A stretch of DNA of 46,805 nt. Source: Clostridiales bacterium. Lineage in GTDB: Bacteria; Bacillota; Clostridia; Oscillospirales; Oscillospiraceae. The DNA lies in contig JAAYJC010000208.1 of assembly GCA_012523085.1 (NCBI GenBank), positions 1-46,805 of the forward strand, in the 5' to 3' direction. The notes below the pieces were generated by a model. It ran no database searches. It was not told the origin of the DNA and saw only the letters and a list, made by a program, of their open reading frames with translations. Each line of letters starts with the position of its first letter. Position 1 is the stretch's first letter. Both the position numbers and the translations under genes were made by a program. This document shows positions 15,888 through 26,615 of the stretch, piece by piece.

Positions 15888-16301
15888 TTAATTTGTTCCG
15901 CTGTCCTTTACGACAAAGACAAAGAGTTTATATCCGATATAATTGATCACCATGACTATGCCCGTCACCAAAATTTTCGCGATATACGCGTTTAGACCAA
16001 TAAAATCCAGCCATTTGATCATAAGCATGCTGACTAGCGCCGATATACCGTTCACAAGAAGAAATCTGACAATCTGCGTCTTGAGATCCGTTGTCCTGCC
16101 CTTTTTAAAGGTCAACGTGCGGTTGAGAATAAAGCTGCAAATTATGCCCGAGACGTATCCGAATGCCTGGCATATTTCTATGGCCAGAAAAGTCAACTCA
16201 TGAAAAAACGTAAACACCAAAAAATCTACAAGGGTATTGATCCCCCCGATAACAGCGAAGGTAATAAAACGCTTGTGTTTTTTGATCAAGCCCGACAACA
16301 T
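15888..16301 (-). CDS. GtrA-family membrane protein
   Basis: A 137-residue protein with four membrane spans (FAVIGGINTLVDFLVFTFFH, ICQAFGYVSGIICSFILN, ISALVSMLMIKWL, ILVTGIVMVINYIGYKLFVF). GtrA-like proteins are thought to flip or move polyprenyl-linked sugars used for cell-surface polysaccharide modification. The conserved SFILNRTLTFK motif is present. I chose ATG 16301 (MLSGLIKKHKRF) because the preceding ~23 residues are not family-like and an AAGG/GGGGTGG stretch lies nearby, although the site is not ideal; the frame is open up to 16370. No glycosyltransferase gene is adjacent. Confidence 0.75.
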   Translation of the reverse strand: MLSGLIKKHKRFITFAVIGGINTLVDFLVFTFFHELTFLAIEICQAFGYVSGIICSFILNRTLTFKKGRTTDLKTQIVRFLLVNGISALVSMLMIKWLDFIGLNAYIAKILVTGIVMVINYIGYKLFVFVVKDSGTN

Positions 16302-16434
16302 AGGCCTTGTCCACCCCGATAAATTCTCTAAACCTGCCAGATGAATCGCTGCTCCGCCTTTACATTCCAACCGGGGCTTAATCCTTTCATCAATAATAAA
16401 GCATTAATTGAACGTTAATTCATCTGACAGGCAT

Positions 16435-19400
16435 TTATTTGAAATAGGCTACGCCGCCCTCAAAGACAGGCTGATACAAGTTTCCCGGTATGTTCTTGGC
16501 CACGTTGTTACCGTACCGCTCAATATGTGCCATTTTTCCGAATACCCTTCCATCCGGACTCAGTATTCCTTCAACCGCACACACCGAACCGTTGGGGTTT
16601 ACATCAATATGCATCGAAGGTTTCCCCAAAGCATCCACATACTGGGTCGCTATCTGCCCATTATCAATCAACCCATGTAAAACGTCCGGATCAGCAATAA
16701 ACCGGCCTTCTCCGTGCGATACGGGAACAGTATGTTGCTGGCCCAATAAGCATAAACTTAACCACGGCGAATTGACTGAAGAAATGCGTGTTGTTACATA
16801 CCTTGACTGATGTCTGCCGATTGTGTTGAAGGTCAGTGTCGGATCGTTTTCGCCAAGCTCTCTGATCTCACCGTAGGGCAAAAGTCCGAGTTTAATGAGC
16901 GCTTGAAATCCGTTGCAGATTCCGAGCATCAATCCGTCTCTTTTTTTCAGCAGCTCATGAACCGCGTCTTTGAGCTTTGGATTTCTGAAAAATGCAGCGA
17001 TGAATTTTCCGGAGCCTTCGGGTTCGTCGCCGCTTGAGAATCCACCCGGCAGAACTATCATTTGGTTTCGTTTGATGGCTTTCTGCAAAGTGTCAACCGA
17101 TTCTTCGAGAGCCTTGGGGGTTAAATTGCGCAGCACGACAATTTCAGCTTTACCGCCCGCTCTTTCGATTGCAGCCGCGGTGTCATATTCGCAGTTTGTA
17201 CCGGGAAACACCGGGATAACAGCACCCGGTACGGCGGTTTTTATCTGCGGCAGCCAAACCTGCTTTTTTTTCGTGTTTATTTCACAAACCGCACCGGACC
17301 GGTTCGCGCCGGACTTGTCCGCGCTAAGCGGAAATACCTTTTCCAAAACATTTTCCCATATGTCCGCCAGTTTTTCAAGATCCAGCGTCCGCCCGGAGAC
17401 TGTTATGGTTTTGTCAGCGGTTGTGCGGCCAAGAAGAGAAGCTCCATCCACGGGAGATGCACATTCACATATGATAGAACCCGGCGGTGCTTCCATTAAA
17501 ATACCATTGCTATCCGAATGAAACCCAATCATATTTCCGACAGCCATTTTAAAGATGCCGCCGATAACGCCGCCTCTCTCCACCGCCCAGGCAGAACGTG
17601 CTACGCCGCTCTTGATCAAATCACGCACCTTTTTCCAACAGTGTTTCAGGCTTTCATAGCCTTTTTCCGGTTTAAAAAGATAAATATATGATTCCGCAGC
17701 TTTCAGTTCCGGCGATATTACTTCAGACGCGCAATTGGGCGCGATGGCAAATGATATCAGTGTTGGGGGCACATCCAGCTCCAAAAAAGAACCGGACATC
17801 GAGTCTTTTCCGCCGATTGCGGCAATATTAAGACCAAGCTGGGCATCCAGCGCGCCCAGCAGCGCAGCCAACGGCTTTCCCCAGCGAACCGGTTCCTTCC
17901 TAAGCCGCTCAAAATACTCCTGAAAAGACAGATATGTCTTTTCATAATCACAGCCGGCCGCTACGAGCTTTGCTACAGAAAGGATTACGGCGCTCTTTGC
18001 GCCCTCAAACGGATCTGCCTCGGACAGATGCGGGTCAAAGGCAAAGGTCATAACCGAACAAGTTTCGGCATTTGCACCGACTGCGGGAAGTAGTGCGGCC
18101 ATTACCTGAACCGGGGTTCTTTGGGTTTTTCCTCCATAAGGCATCAGAACGCTTCCGGCCCCGATTGAGCTGTCAAACCGCTCACCCAGCCCCCTTTGTG
18201 AGCAGAAGTTCAGATCTGTAACCATCTTTTCCAGATAATCAGCTGCCGTAAAACCCGATGTCTCTGTATTTTCAGCCTTCATCGCTCCGATCCTTGCATC
18301 GACATACTTTGGCGCACCGTTTGAGGCCAAAAACTGCCTTGACAGACTGACGATTGTCTCTCCGTTTAGCGTCATAACCATGCGCGCTTCCTCGGTTACG
18401 CTCGCTACGGGGGTCGCTTCAAGATTTTCTTCCGCTGCCATTTGGATAAATATCTTCTCATCCTCCGGTGCGACTACGACAGCCATCCTCTCTTGTGACT
18501 CGGAAATCGCAAGTTCCGTTCCGTCAAGGCCTTCATATTTCTTTTTTATTTTATCGAGCTTTACAGACACGCCGTCAGCCAGCTCACCAATGGCCACCGA
18601 AACACCGCCTGCACCGAAATCATTGCATTTTTTGATCATACGTGTGATTTCAGGGTTCCTGAACAGACGCTGCATCTTCCTTTCCTCCGGCGCATTGCCT
18701 TTCTGGACCTCTGCCGCGCACTGAGACAGCGAAGTTAAGTCATGCGTTTTTGACGAACCGGTAGCTCCGCCACAGCCATCCCGGCCCGTTCTGCCGCCCA
18801 GGAGGATAATGATATCGCCGGGTTCCGGTGTCTTCCGGACTATGTTATCGGCTCTTACCGCTCCAACGACTGCCCCGACCTCCATTCGCTTAGCGATATA
18901 ACCCGGATGATAAAACTCTGTCACAAGTCCCGTTGCGACCCCGATTTGATTTCCGTACGAACTGTAGCCGGCGGCGGCCGTTGTTGTGAGCTTTCTTTGC
19001 GGCAGCTTGCCGGGTAAAGTGTCCGCTACCGATGCTCTCGGGTCCCCGCTTCCGGTTACGCGCATAGCCTGATATACATATGCTCTGCCGGATAGTGGGT
19101 CACGGATAGCGCCGCCGATACAGGTGGCGGCACCGCCGAAAGGCTCGATTTCCGTCGGATGGTTGTGCGTCTCATTTTTGAACATCAGCAGCCAGTCTTC
19201 CTGTTTCCCGCCGATATTCGCACATACATGTATTGAGCAGGCGTTGACTTCCTCCGATATATCCAGTTCCTTTAAATAGCCTCTCTTTTTCAGCACCTTC
19301 ATGCCAATAGTTGCGATATCCATCAGCGTAACCGGCCGTTCTTGTTCGCTATCTCCGTAAACCTCTCTTCTGACGGACCTGTACATTGTGTACGCTTTTT

Positions 19401-20136
19401 TTATGCGTTCATCCTCAATGTCAACCTTTTGAATCTGTGTTCCGAATGTTGTGTGTCTGCAATGATCCGACCAATATGTGTCAATTACGCGCAATTCGGT
19501 TTCAGTCGGGTTTCTTTTTTCTGTATTTCTAAAATATTCCTGCATAAAACTGATATCGTCTATATCCATCGCAAGCGCGTATTCCGTTATGAGAAGCTCC
19601 AATCCTTCCCTGTCCGCTTGAAGAAATCCGACAACCTCGGCTACAGGCTCCGCTTCGTTATATGTCTGCTGCAGTGTTGGCGGTTTTGTCATCGATGCTT
19701 TTCTTGAATCCACCGGATTGATCAGATAGCTTGTTATTTCGTTTTTTTCTCCATCGCTCATTATACCTGACATGACATATATCTTCGCATAAGCAACCGC
19801 AGGCCTGTTCCCGCAGGTTAACACCTGAATACACTGCGCACAGGAATCCGCTCTTTGATCATATTGGCCGGGCAGAGCCTCGACGGCCAGTATCCAGTCC
19901 TTTCCATCGCGTTCAGGCATATGCTCATCATAACAATCGTCACATTGCGGTTCAGAAAACACCGTACGCTTCGCAGCGTTATATACATCCGGTTCGATTC
20001 CCTCTACATCGTACCGGTTATAAATCCTCACAGACTCAAGCCCCATGATGCCCAGGTTTTCTTTCAGATCTTTTAAAATGCCCTGCGCTTCCACATCGAA
20101 ACCCGGTCTTTTGACCGAAAAACACCTGTAGACCAT
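16435..20136 (-). CDS. purL: Phosphoribosylformylglycinamidine synthase, single chain
   Basis: A 1233-residue cytoplasmic enzyme for the fourth step of purine synthesis: FGAR + glutamine + ATP to FGAM. It joins the PurS-like, PurL and PurQ functions in one chain. The N-terminal PurS-like part (to ~170) is followed by two AIR-synthase-like halves (YWSDHCRHTTF near 220, THNHPTEIEPFGGAATCIGG, GAGGVSVAIGEL, then GLNIAAIGGKDSMSGSF). The C-terminal glutaminase starts near 970: IPVFPGTNCEYDTA, LPGGFSSGD, nucleophile Cys in LGICNGFQALI, and PVSHGEGRF. GGAGG lies upstream of ATG 20136. It follows coaW by 53 bp, about 20 kb away from the other pur genes but on the same strand. The ~1230 length is normal for this type. 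Confidence 0.96.
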   Translation of the reverse strand: MVYRCFSVKRPGFDVEAQGILKDLKENLGIMGLESVRIYNRYDVEGIEPDVYNAAKRTVFSEPQCDDCYDEHMPERDGKDWILAVEALPGQYDQRADSCAQCIQVLTCGNRPAVAYAKIYVMSGIMSDGEKNEITSYLINPVDSRKASMTKPPTLQQTYNEAEPVAEVVGFLQADREGLELLITEYALAMDIDDISFMQEYFRNTEKRNPTETELRVIDTYWSDHCRHTTFGTQIQKVDIEDERIKKAYTMYRSVRREVYGDSEQERPVTLMDIATIGMKVLKKRGYLKELDISEEVNACSIHVCANIGGKQEDWLLMFKNETHNHPTEIEPFGGAATCIGGAIRDPLSGRAYVYQAMRVTGSGDPRASVADTLPGKLPQRKLTTTAAAGYSSYGNQIGVATGLVTEFYHPGYIAKRMEVGAVVGAVRADNIVRKTPEPGDIIILLGGRTGRDGCGGATGSSKTHDLTSLSQCAAEVQKGNAPEERKMQRLFRNPEITRMIKKCNDFGAGGVSVAIGELADGVSVKLDKIKKKYEGLDGTELAISESQERMAVVVAPEDEKIFIQMAAEENLEATPVASVTEEARMVMTLNGETIVSLSRQFLASNGAPKYVDARIGAMKAENTETSGFTAADYLEKMVTDLNFCSQRGLGERFDSSIGAGSVLMPYGGKTQRTPVQVMAALLPAVGANAETCSVMTFAFDPHLSEADPFEGAKSAVILSVAKLVAAGCDYEKTYLSFQEYFERLRKEPVRWGKPLAALLGALDAQLGLNIAAIGGKDSMSGSFLELDVPPTLISFAIAPNCASEVISPELKAAESYIYLFKPEKGYESLKHCWKKVRDLIKSGVARSAWAVERGGVIGGIFKMAVGNMIGFHSDSNGILMEAPPGSIICECASPVDGASLLGRTTADKTITVSGRTLDLEKLADIWENVLEKVFPLSADKSGANRSGAVCEINTKKKQVWLPQIKTAVPGAVIPVFPGTNCEYDTAAAIERAGGKAEIVVLRNLTPKALEESVDTLQKAIKRNQMIVLPGGFSSGDEPEGSGKFIAAFFRNPKLKDAVHELLKKRDGLMLGICNGFQALIKLGLLPYGEIRELGENDPTLTFNTIGRHQSRYVTTRISSVNSPWLSLCLLGQQHTVPVSHGEGRFIADPDVLHGLIDNGQIATQYVDALGKPSMHIDVNPNGSVCAVEGILSPDGRVFGKMAHIERYGNNVAKNIPGNLYQPVFEGGVAYFK

Positions 20137-20189
20137 TTTGCATAACCTCCAACAGAAACGATACTTGCTTTTTTGTTTTCCGATATTCT

Positions 20190-21017
20190 TTAAATATCAC
20201 TGTGTACTGCGCCGATTGCTGTAGCGAAGGCCGCATTTTCCGGTATATGAAACCTGACTGCGCTCATATCCGAAATTTGTCTCATGGTATCCCCAAACTG
20301 AGGAATCTCAGTGACTGTTCCGGTCAGCACGATGTCCTTCACCGAATCATTTAAGCATGAGAAAACCGACAGCATGCCGACGGTCTGAAAAACCAGGTTA
20401 AAAATACCGATTGCAAGATCCGATTTTGATGCGTATCTTTTTAAAGCACCGAAGTTCGCGGCCGTCGCGCTGTTCGGCAGCGCCGGTATTTCTTGATTCG
20501 TGACGGCTTTGATCAGCATGTCCACATTTCCAATCTCACCTTTTTCCGCAAGTAAAATAATTCTTGGAATTTCATCTTCATCAAGCAGCAAAGACGATAA
20601 GCCAAGCAAGGTTCCTCCCCCGACACCGCTTCCGCCCAGATGCCGATATCCGTCTTTTCCTGCGCGAATAAACGCCGTCCCGGTTCCAACACTCGCCACA
20701 ATTGCCTCGGAAAGACCTGAGAGCTTCAAACCGCCTCGCCCTATTGCTTCGAATTCGCCGATTCGGTGCGTTTTTATACCTAGTATATCTCCCGAAAAAA
20801 ACGAAGCGCCTACTCCGGTAAGGCAAATCCCACTAAGCTCGTTGAGTCCGATGCCTTGCTGGTAGAGAAATTTCCCAATCGCTCCGAATAAAAGTGTCTC
20901 CCGATCCCCTGCCTCAACCTTAACGCTGCCGATCATTTTACCTTCATAAATACCCGCGAGCTTGGTTGTGGATCCCCCGATGTCGATACCCATTATTATC
21001 CCCATTGTAACCCCCAT
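20190..21017 (-). CDS. coaW: Type II pantothenate kinase-like protein
   Basis: About 275 residues of the ASKHA ATPase fold, as in the Staphylococcus/eukaryotic pantothenate kinase family that phosphorylates pantothenate in coenzyme A synthesis. Phosphate-1 motif is GIDIGGSTTKLAGIYEG, the mid-chain ATP loop is VASVGTGTAFIRA, then HLGGSGVGGGTLLGLS. The end has VLTGTVTEIPQF. No membrane segment. Start is uncertain: ATGs lie at 21017, 21005 and 20993, and the sites AAGGGG and GGGGG support either of the first two. It leads into purL (53 bp), so the two are probably cotranscribed. Confidence 0.85.
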   Translation of the reverse strand: MGVTMGIIMGIDIGGSTTKLAGIYEGKMIGSVKVEAGDRETLLFGAIGKFLYQQGIGLNELSGICLTGVGASFFSGDILGIKTHRIGEFEAIGRGGLKLSGLSEAIVASVGTGTAFIRAGKDGYRHLGGSGVGGGTLLGLSSLLLDEDEIPRIILLAEKGEIGNVDMLIKAVTNQEIPALPNSATAANFGALKRYASKSDLAIGIFNLVFQTVGMLSVFSCLNDSVKDIVLTGTVTEIPQFGDTMRQISDMSAVRFHIPENAAFATAIGAVHSDI

Positions 21018-21171
21018 TCCGCCCCTTTGCGGCGGATACCTCCGATTCGAGGTGGCACTATCGATAGTTTGAGTGCGAATCCTGTCTGCACTGAGAAGCT
21101 TGTTTCGCTAAACGCCTTTTCCCGCTGCGGTTTAATACGTTGCCGGTTTTCCGTGTCTTTGTAATCAGTGC

Positions 21172-22761
21172 TTAAAACTCGATATGCCAGTCTTTTATGC
21201 GATGATAAATATTCTGCTGTGTGGGAATCATGTTGCTGACAACGCCCCTGTGCGTGAATACGGCCAGCTTTTCAAACAACAAAGGAGCTATATATACATT
21301 GTCGCAAAGATACACAAATAAATCTTTTGTAGCTTCGAGGCGGGTTTCTTTTCCGGATGAGTTAAAGGCATATATCAGGCTATCAAGCTCGCTGTCGGAA
21401 ACACCGAAATTCGCCGTGCCCGATGTACCCAGCAGTTCAGACAGATCAAAATCGCAGGTCAGCTTGACTTCTCCGTAAAATATGTCGTATTGTCCGGCGT
21501 TAAGCGCCGTCTGATAGGCGTCCCAACTCATTTCATGCAGAATAATGTTATACCCTTTGCTTTTCCATGTTTCTGCGATCTGCCTTGCCGCTGACACCTT
21601 CTTATTATTTTCTCTGTTTACAATCATATCAAGTGCAAAATCAGTTACTTGATTGTTAGAGATATATTCAAGCTCCTCGTCGTGATCAAAATCCTCAACG
21701 AAAGCTGAAATCATAAAATCGTTAATGCTCTCGGGCTTAATCAGCGCCGTATCCGCAACTTCCATTAGGTATAAAGGAGACAGCGGATTGACGGGCAGAA
21801 CCACCGGAACCGTGTCCGGCAGTAGTGTTGTGGTCAAGCTATCCCGGTCGATCAGAGAAGACAAAATTAACCTTCTTAATGCTGAAGCGCAATAGCCTTG
21901 TTTGTTGTTAAACCCCAGAAAATGCATCTCGGTTGTCGCTGCGAGTCTTTTTTCGAATTCCTCGCTGAACTGTACAAAGCCGGGCTCGCTGGTATTGGTT
22001 ACAACCAGATCAATATAGGATTTTTCAAACGCCTGTATCAGGTCCTCTGTTTCATATTCCTTCAAATAAAACCTTTGAATCGGAAGTTTGGTATAATCCC
22101 TGTACTGTGTAAACGCGCTGAGAAACCGGTAATCGGCAGCTTCCGTGTAGGTATAGGGGCCTGTGCCAACCGGTATCGTGTCATCGCCCGTACCGGACTT
22201 CATTACCGGTATATCCAGAAGTGCCGGAAACTGCATATTCGGCTTGGACAGCACAATCTTTACCAATCCGTTTTCGGAGAAAACATCGGATACGCAGCTC
22301 AGCCTGTTTACATAAGGTCCAATTGTCCGGGCATGGTTAACCGAGTAGACGACATCATCTGCCGTCATGTCCGTCCCGTCGTGAAAAATGATCCCATTTC
22401 TGATTTCAAAAATGAAGTTCAACCCGTCTAAACTTGTCCAGCTTCGGCATAGCAAGGGCTGAGCGGTAAATTCTTCATCTATATAAAACAGGCCTTCAAA
22501 CATCAGACCCATCAAAACCGTGTTGCTTGAATCCGCACAGGTAAGCGGATTCAGGGATGCTCCGGTGTCGTAAACAAGCGAAAATATTTCGTCTCCTCGC
22601 TTGTTTGTTTGCGTCTGCTTAGGCTCAACGGCAAAATCCTCAATGCTTGGAGAAGGATCGTCTATCTCATCCGGCAGGTCGTAAAGGCCACAGCCCGGAA
22701 GGCTCACTGTGACAGCCAGGCACAAGGCAATGCTCAGTCGGAGCATCTTCTTTATTTGCAA
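21172..22761 (-). CDS. Oligopeptide/nickel-type ABC substrate-binding lipoprotein
   Basis: About 529 residues of the SBP_bac_5 family. A signal peptide with lipobox (LCLAVTVSLPGCG) shows it is a lipoprotein anchored outside the membrane. Family motifs include FSLVYDTGASLNPLTCADSS, FIFEIRNGIIFHDGTDMTADD and DDVVYSVNHA. The family collects peptides, nickel complexes or other solutes for an ABC importer, but no permease or ATPase gene is near, so it is an orphan receptor or serves a transporter encoded elsewhere. I chose TTG 22761, preceded by GAGGAAGGGG, over an ORF start at 22785 that overlaps the previous gene's stop. Confidence 0.85.
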   Translation of the reverse strand: MQIKKMLRLSIALCLAVTVSLPGCGLYDLPDEIDDPSPSIEDFAVEPKQTQTNKRGDEIFSLVYDTGASLNPLTCADSSNTVLMGLMFEGLFYIDEEFTAQPLLCRSWTSLDGLNFIFEIRNGIIFHDGTDMTADDVVYSVNHARTIGPYVNRLSCVSDVFSENGLVKIVLSKPNMQFPALLDIPVMKSGTGDDTIPVGTGPYTYTEAADYRFLSAFTQYRDYTKLPIQRFYLKEYETEDLIQAFEKSYIDLVVTNTSEPGFVQFSEEFEKRLAATTEMHFLGFNNKQGYCASALRRLILSSLIDRDSLTTTLLPDTVPVVLPVNPLSPLYLMEVADTALIKPESINDFMISAFVEDFDHDEELEYISNNQVTDFALDMIVNRENNKKVSAARQIAETWKSKGYNIILHEMSWDAYQTALNAGQYDIFYGEVKLTCDFDLSELLGTSGTANFGVSDSELDSLIYAFNSSGKETRLEATKDLFVYLCDNVYIAPLLFEKLAVFTHRGVVSNMIPTQQNIYHRIKDWHIEF

Positions 22762-22781
22762 ATTTATCCCCTTCCTCACAG

Positions 22782-23609
22782 TCAAACACCCGCAGTCAGG
22801 CTGATAACAGCGATCTGAGCGCCACGGTTACCTTTTGTTCCCCTATGCGACCAGTATTTATGCCCATAGCACTTTGTACATTCTTCGGATACTTCGATAC
22901 ATTCCCGCTTCAATCCGGAAGCGATCAACAAAGCGCGATTGATGCCTTTGAGATCAATATGTGTCTTCCCGTTCTTTTCGCCGATATAATCGGACGCGCT
23001 TTGTATCGGAAGCTTAAGGATTTTCTCCGCCACCTCAGACCCGGTCTCGAAACAACAAGACCCGATTCCCGGCCCTATGGCGGCAATCATCGATTCAAAT
23101 AAACAATGGAACTCCTCTCGCATTTTTCTAACAACTTTCCCGGCTATATTCAAAGCGGTGCCCCGCCATCCCGCGTGAACCGCGCCGACCGTGCCGTTTC
23201 CATCGCCGTCCTCGCCGTAAAGTAATATTGGTATACAGTCAGCTGTAAATACGACCAGCGGAAGCTCCTTTTCAGAAGTAATAAGCGCATCGGCGCTGTA
23301 GGGCGGAGAGTCGAACAGATTTTCCTTTCGGTCCCCGCCGGTAACCGATCTTACCCCATCTTCGTGTACTTGGGACGAAAACACAAGATCGGATAATTTA
23401 AAACCCAAGTTTTCGCACAATATCTGATAATTTTCCTCAACATTCAAACTGCTGTCGCCTCTGTTCAACGCGAGGTTCATGGATTTGAATATCCCTTTGC
23501 TAACTCCGCCGTATCTTGTGGTAAAGGCATGCGTTGTTTTTCCGGCTTTTTGCAATAGGTCGGATTTCAATAAAACAAGGCTGCCATATCTGTACTCAGT
23601 AATGCTCAT
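22782..23609 (-). CDS. pgeF: Peptidoglycan editing factor (YfiH/multicopper-like family)
   Basis: About 275 residues of the DUF152/Cu-oxidase_4 family. Metal-site and signature motifs are VFTADCIPILLYG, GAVHAGWRGTA, IGPGIGSCCFETG and the C-terminal SHRGTKGNRGAQIAVI. Members are described as editing factors that hydrolyse misincorporated muropeptide precursors, or as purine-nucleoside phosphorylase-like enzymes. The preferred start is ATG 23609 (MSITEYRYGSLVLL), 12 bp after the secA stop; an upstream start at 23669 would overlap secA by 49 bp and adds a highly basic, non-conserved extension. It is cotranscribed with secA. Confidence 0.85.
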   Translation of the reverse strand: MSITEYRYGSLVLLKSDLLQKAGKTTHAFTTRYGGVSKGIFKSMNLALNRGDSSLNVEENYQILCENLGFKLSDLVFSSQVHEDGVRSVTGGDRKENLFDSPPYSADALITSEKELPLVVFTADCIPILLYGEDGDGNGTVGAVHAGWRGTALNIAGKVVRKMREEFHCLFESMIAAIGPGIGSCCFETGSEVAEKILKLPIQSASDYIGEKNGKTHIDLKGINRALLIASGLKRECIEVSEECTKCYGHKYWSHRGTKGNRGAQIAVISLTAGV

Positions 23610-23620
23610 CTGCTTTACAA

Positions 23621-26383
23621 TCAAGCGTTTCGGCCGCAGCAGTTTTTGTACTTTTTCCCGCTCCCGCATGGACAGGGTTCATTTCGTCCGATCTTTTTAC
23701 CGGTTCTCACCGGCTGCTTTTTTACAGGCCCGTCTCCCCCGATGTTTTCCACGGAGTTCTTCGATACTCTTTTACGTTCAATCGGCTGCTCTCTTTTCAC
23801 TTCGACAATAAACAGACGTCTGACGACTTCGTCCTTAATTCCGTTCACCATCGTTTCGTACATATCAAAACCCTCACGTTTGTACTCATCCAGAGGATTG
23901 ATCTGTCCATAGGCCCGCAGACCGATACCGCGCCGCAGTTCATGCATCGCGTCAATATGTTCCATCCAATATTCGTCAACGACTCGAAGCAAAATGACGC
24001 GTTCCAATTCCCTCATCAACGGCGTCTGCGTCCCCTCAATCAGGCCTAGCCGCTTTTCTTTGGCTGCATAAAAGCTGAGCGCCTTTTCTTCCACTATCTC
24101 AACGACTTTTTCTGCGCTGTATGCATTGAGCTCCTCAATAGTCGGTGAGATCTCTCCCTTTTTTAAGAATATGCGCTCAAAAGGAAGCAATACCTGTCCC
24201 AAATGCTCGAGACTCGTAATATAGCCGTTCTCCCCCATGTTCTCATACACATTCATTTTGACAACGTCGGTAATCATGGTCTTGATCGGGCCGCTGACAT
24301 CCTCGCCGTCGAGCACCATCTTTCTCTGCCCGTACGTCTTCTCTCTTTGCAGGTTCATCACATCGTCGTATTCCAGAACTGTTTTACGGGATTGGAAATT
24401 GCGGCTTTCGACCTTTTTCTGTGCCTGTTCTATAGCATTGGTGAGCATCTTCTGGTCGATCGGTGTATCCTCCTCAACGCCGAGCGTTTCCATCATGCCG
24501 ATCACACGTTCAGAGCCGAAAAGACGCATAATGTCGTCTGTCATTGAAATGAAGAATCGGCTCTCTCCGGGATCACCCTGCCGGCCCGAGCGCCCGCGCA
24601 GCTGGTTATCGATACGCCGGCTCTCATGCCGCTCGGTACCCAAAATGAAAAGGCCACCCGCTTCTTTGACCTTTTCCGCCTCCAGACTAATCTGCGCTTC
24701 ATGCTTTTCTATGGCTTCCTTATACATTTGCCTGGCAGTCAGAACCTCTTCATTGTCTGTTTCCGCATATCCGGTGGCCTCTAAGATGATTTCCTCCGAG
24801 AATCCTGCTTTTCTCAGATCGTTCCTGGCCAGATATTCGGCGTTGCCGCCCAGTTTAATATCAGTTCCGCGTCCGGCCATGTTGGTCGCGATGGTTACAG
24901 CGCCGAGTTTTCCGGCCTGTGCGATAATTTCCGCTTCCTTTTCATGATGCTTCGCGTTGAGGACATTATGCCTGATACCTTTTTTCTTTAATAAGGCCGA
25001 AAGCGCTTCGCTCTTTTCAATCGATATGGTACCGACAAGCACCGGTTGTCCCTTTTTATTGCATTCCTCGATCTGTACGATGATCGCTTTGTTTTTACCG
25101 TTTTCATTTTTATATATGACATCATTATGGTCTATTCTGATCATCGGTCGGTTTGTCGGAATCTCTACTATATCAAGATTGTAGATCGCAGAGAACTCTT
25201 CCGCCTCGGTCAAGGCGGTACCGGTCATACCGGCAAGTTTCTGATACATTCTAAAATAGTTCTGGAATGTGATCGTTGCCAACGTCTTACTTTCCGCTGC
25301 GACCTTTACTTTTTCCTTCGCCTCAATGGCTTGATGCAATCCCTCGGAATAGCGCCTTCCGTGCATCAAACGTCCGGTAAACTCATCAACAATGATGATC
25401 TCACCGTCCTTGACAACATAGTCTATGTCCTTGTGCATGATACCGTGAGCTTTTATGGCTTGATTGATATGATGAGAAAGAGTGGAGTTGTTCAGATCCG
25501 ACAGATTTTCCAGTCCGAAATGCGCTTCCGCCTTGGCAATGCCCCGCGCGGTCAGCGTTGAACTTTTTGCTTTTTCGTCCACGATATAGTCTGCATCTAT
25601 GTCTTCACTCTCTTCTTTTTTTTCGTCGGTGGATGCGAACGTCAGCCTTTTCAGCCTTGACACAAACTGCTCGACCTTTTCATACAGATCGGTGGATTCG
25701 TCACCGTGTCCGGAAATAATCAGTGGAGTCCTTGCTTCGTCAATGAGTATCGAGTCAACCTCGTCTACGATCGCATAGGCATGGCCTCTTTGCACCATGT
25801 CGTTTTTGTAGATGGCCATATTGTCTCTCAGGTAGTCAAAGCCCATCTCGTTGTTTGTGCCGTAGGTGATATCCGCTTCATACGCTGCCCGGCGTTCGCC
25901 AGAATTGAGTCCATGAACAATCAGCCCGACATTCAATCCAAGAAATTTGTGTATCTTGCCAATTTCGTCATAATCTCGTTTGGCAAGATAATCGTTGACG
26001 GTGACAATATGAACGCCGTTTCCCATTAACGCATTAAGATATGCCGGCAAGGCAGCGACAAGGGTTTTCCCTTCACCCGTTTTCATCTCAGCTATCCTGC
26101 CTTGATGCAAAACGATACCGCAAAGAAGCTGTACTCTGAAGGGCCTTTTTCCCAGCACCCTGTCCGCGGCTTCCCTTACGGTGGCAAAGGCTTCGGGTAA
26201 AACATCCTCAAGTGTTTCTCCTTTTAAGAGCCGTTCTTTAAACTCAGCTGTTTTCGCTTTGAGCTGTCCGTCCGTCTTTGATCTATATTCATCCGCCATC
26301 GCCTCTATACAGTCTACGAGCGGTAGAATTCGCTTGATTTCTCTGTCGCTGCGCGTCCCGAATATCTTTGTTAGAATTCCCAT
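23621..26383 (-). CDS. secA: Protein translocase subunit SecA
   Basis: A 920-residue ATPase motor of the Sec export pathway. Nucleotide-binding domain 1 holds [20 protein letters not shown] (Walker A) and [16 protein letters not shown] (Walker B/DEAD). The preprotein-crosslinking domain follows, then domain 2 with [15 protein letters not shown] helical wing and scaffold end in the zinc-binding tail [18 protein letters not shown], which binds SecB or phospholipids. Length is normal, though about 80 residues longer than the shortest Gram-positive forms. AAAGGACGG precedes ATG 26383. It is divergent from metG and is followed by pgeF in the same operon. Confidence 0.97.
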   Translation of the reverse strand: MGILTKIFGTRSDREIKRILPLVDCIEAMADEYRSKTDGQLKAKTAEFKERLLKGETLEDVLPEAFATVREAADRVLGKRPFRVQLLCGIVLHQGRIAEMKTGEGKTLVAALPAYLNALMGNGVHIVTVNDYLAKRDYDEIGKIHKFLGLNVGLIVHGLNSGERRAAYEADITYGTNNEMGFDYLRDNMAIYKNDMVQRGHAYAIVDEVDSILIDEARTPLIISGHGDESTDLYEKVEQFVSRLKRLTFASTDEKKEESEDIDADYIVDEKAKSSTLTARGIAKAEAHFGLENLSDLNNSTLSHHINQAIKAHGIMHKDIDYVVKDGEIIIVDEFTGRLMHGRRYSEGLHQAIEAKEKVKVAAESKTLATITFQNYFRMYQKLAGMTGTALTEAEEFSAIYNLDIVEIPTNRPMIRIDHNDVIYKNENGKNKAIIVQIEECNKKGQPVLVGTISIEKSEALSALLKKKGIRHNVLNAKHHEKEAEIIAQAGKLGAVTIATNMAGRGTDIKLGGNAEYLARNDLRKAGFSEEIILEATGYAETDNEEVLTARQMYKEAIEKHEAQISLEAEKVKEAGGLFILGTERHESRRIDNQLRGRSGRQGDPGESRFFISMTDDIMRLFGSERVIGMMETLGVEEDTPIDQKMLTNAIEQAQKKVESRNFQSRKTVLEYDDVMNLQREKTYGQRKMVLDGEDVSGPIKTMITDVVKMNVYENMGENGYITSLEHLGQVLLPFERIFLKKGEISPTIEELNAYSAEKVVEIVEEKALSFYAAKEKRLGLIEGTQTPLMRELERVILLRVVDEYWMEHIDAMHELRRGIGLRAYGQINPLDEYKREGFDMYETMVNGIKDEVVRRLFIVEVKREQPIERKRVSKNSVENIGGDGPVKKQPVRTGKKIGRNEPCPCGSGKKYKNCCGRNA

Positions 26384-26550
26384 TTGTAACCGTCCTTTCG
26401 CTGCGAGGGTTCAATGAATAGCCTGTCACAGTAATCATATGATAATAACAAGAACAGACCCTAATATTTACTGAAAATCGGGCCGGAATTAACGCAGGAA
26501 TTATATCACACATTTATGAATAAAAAAAGACCATTCTCTTGATGCGTGAA

Positions 26551-26579
26551 TTGACAATGCCGATATGATATGCTACGCT
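26551..26579 (+). promoter_or_regulatory. Candidate metG promoter
   Basis: TTGACA (26551-26556), 17-bp spacer, TACGCT (26574-26579). The -35 is perfect; the -10 matches 3 of 6. No T-box or SAM-riboswitch sequence was recognised upstream of metG. Confidence 0.4.
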
Positions 26580-26615
26580 TTGAGAATATCAGATAAATAA
26601 AGGAGCAAAACCGAA

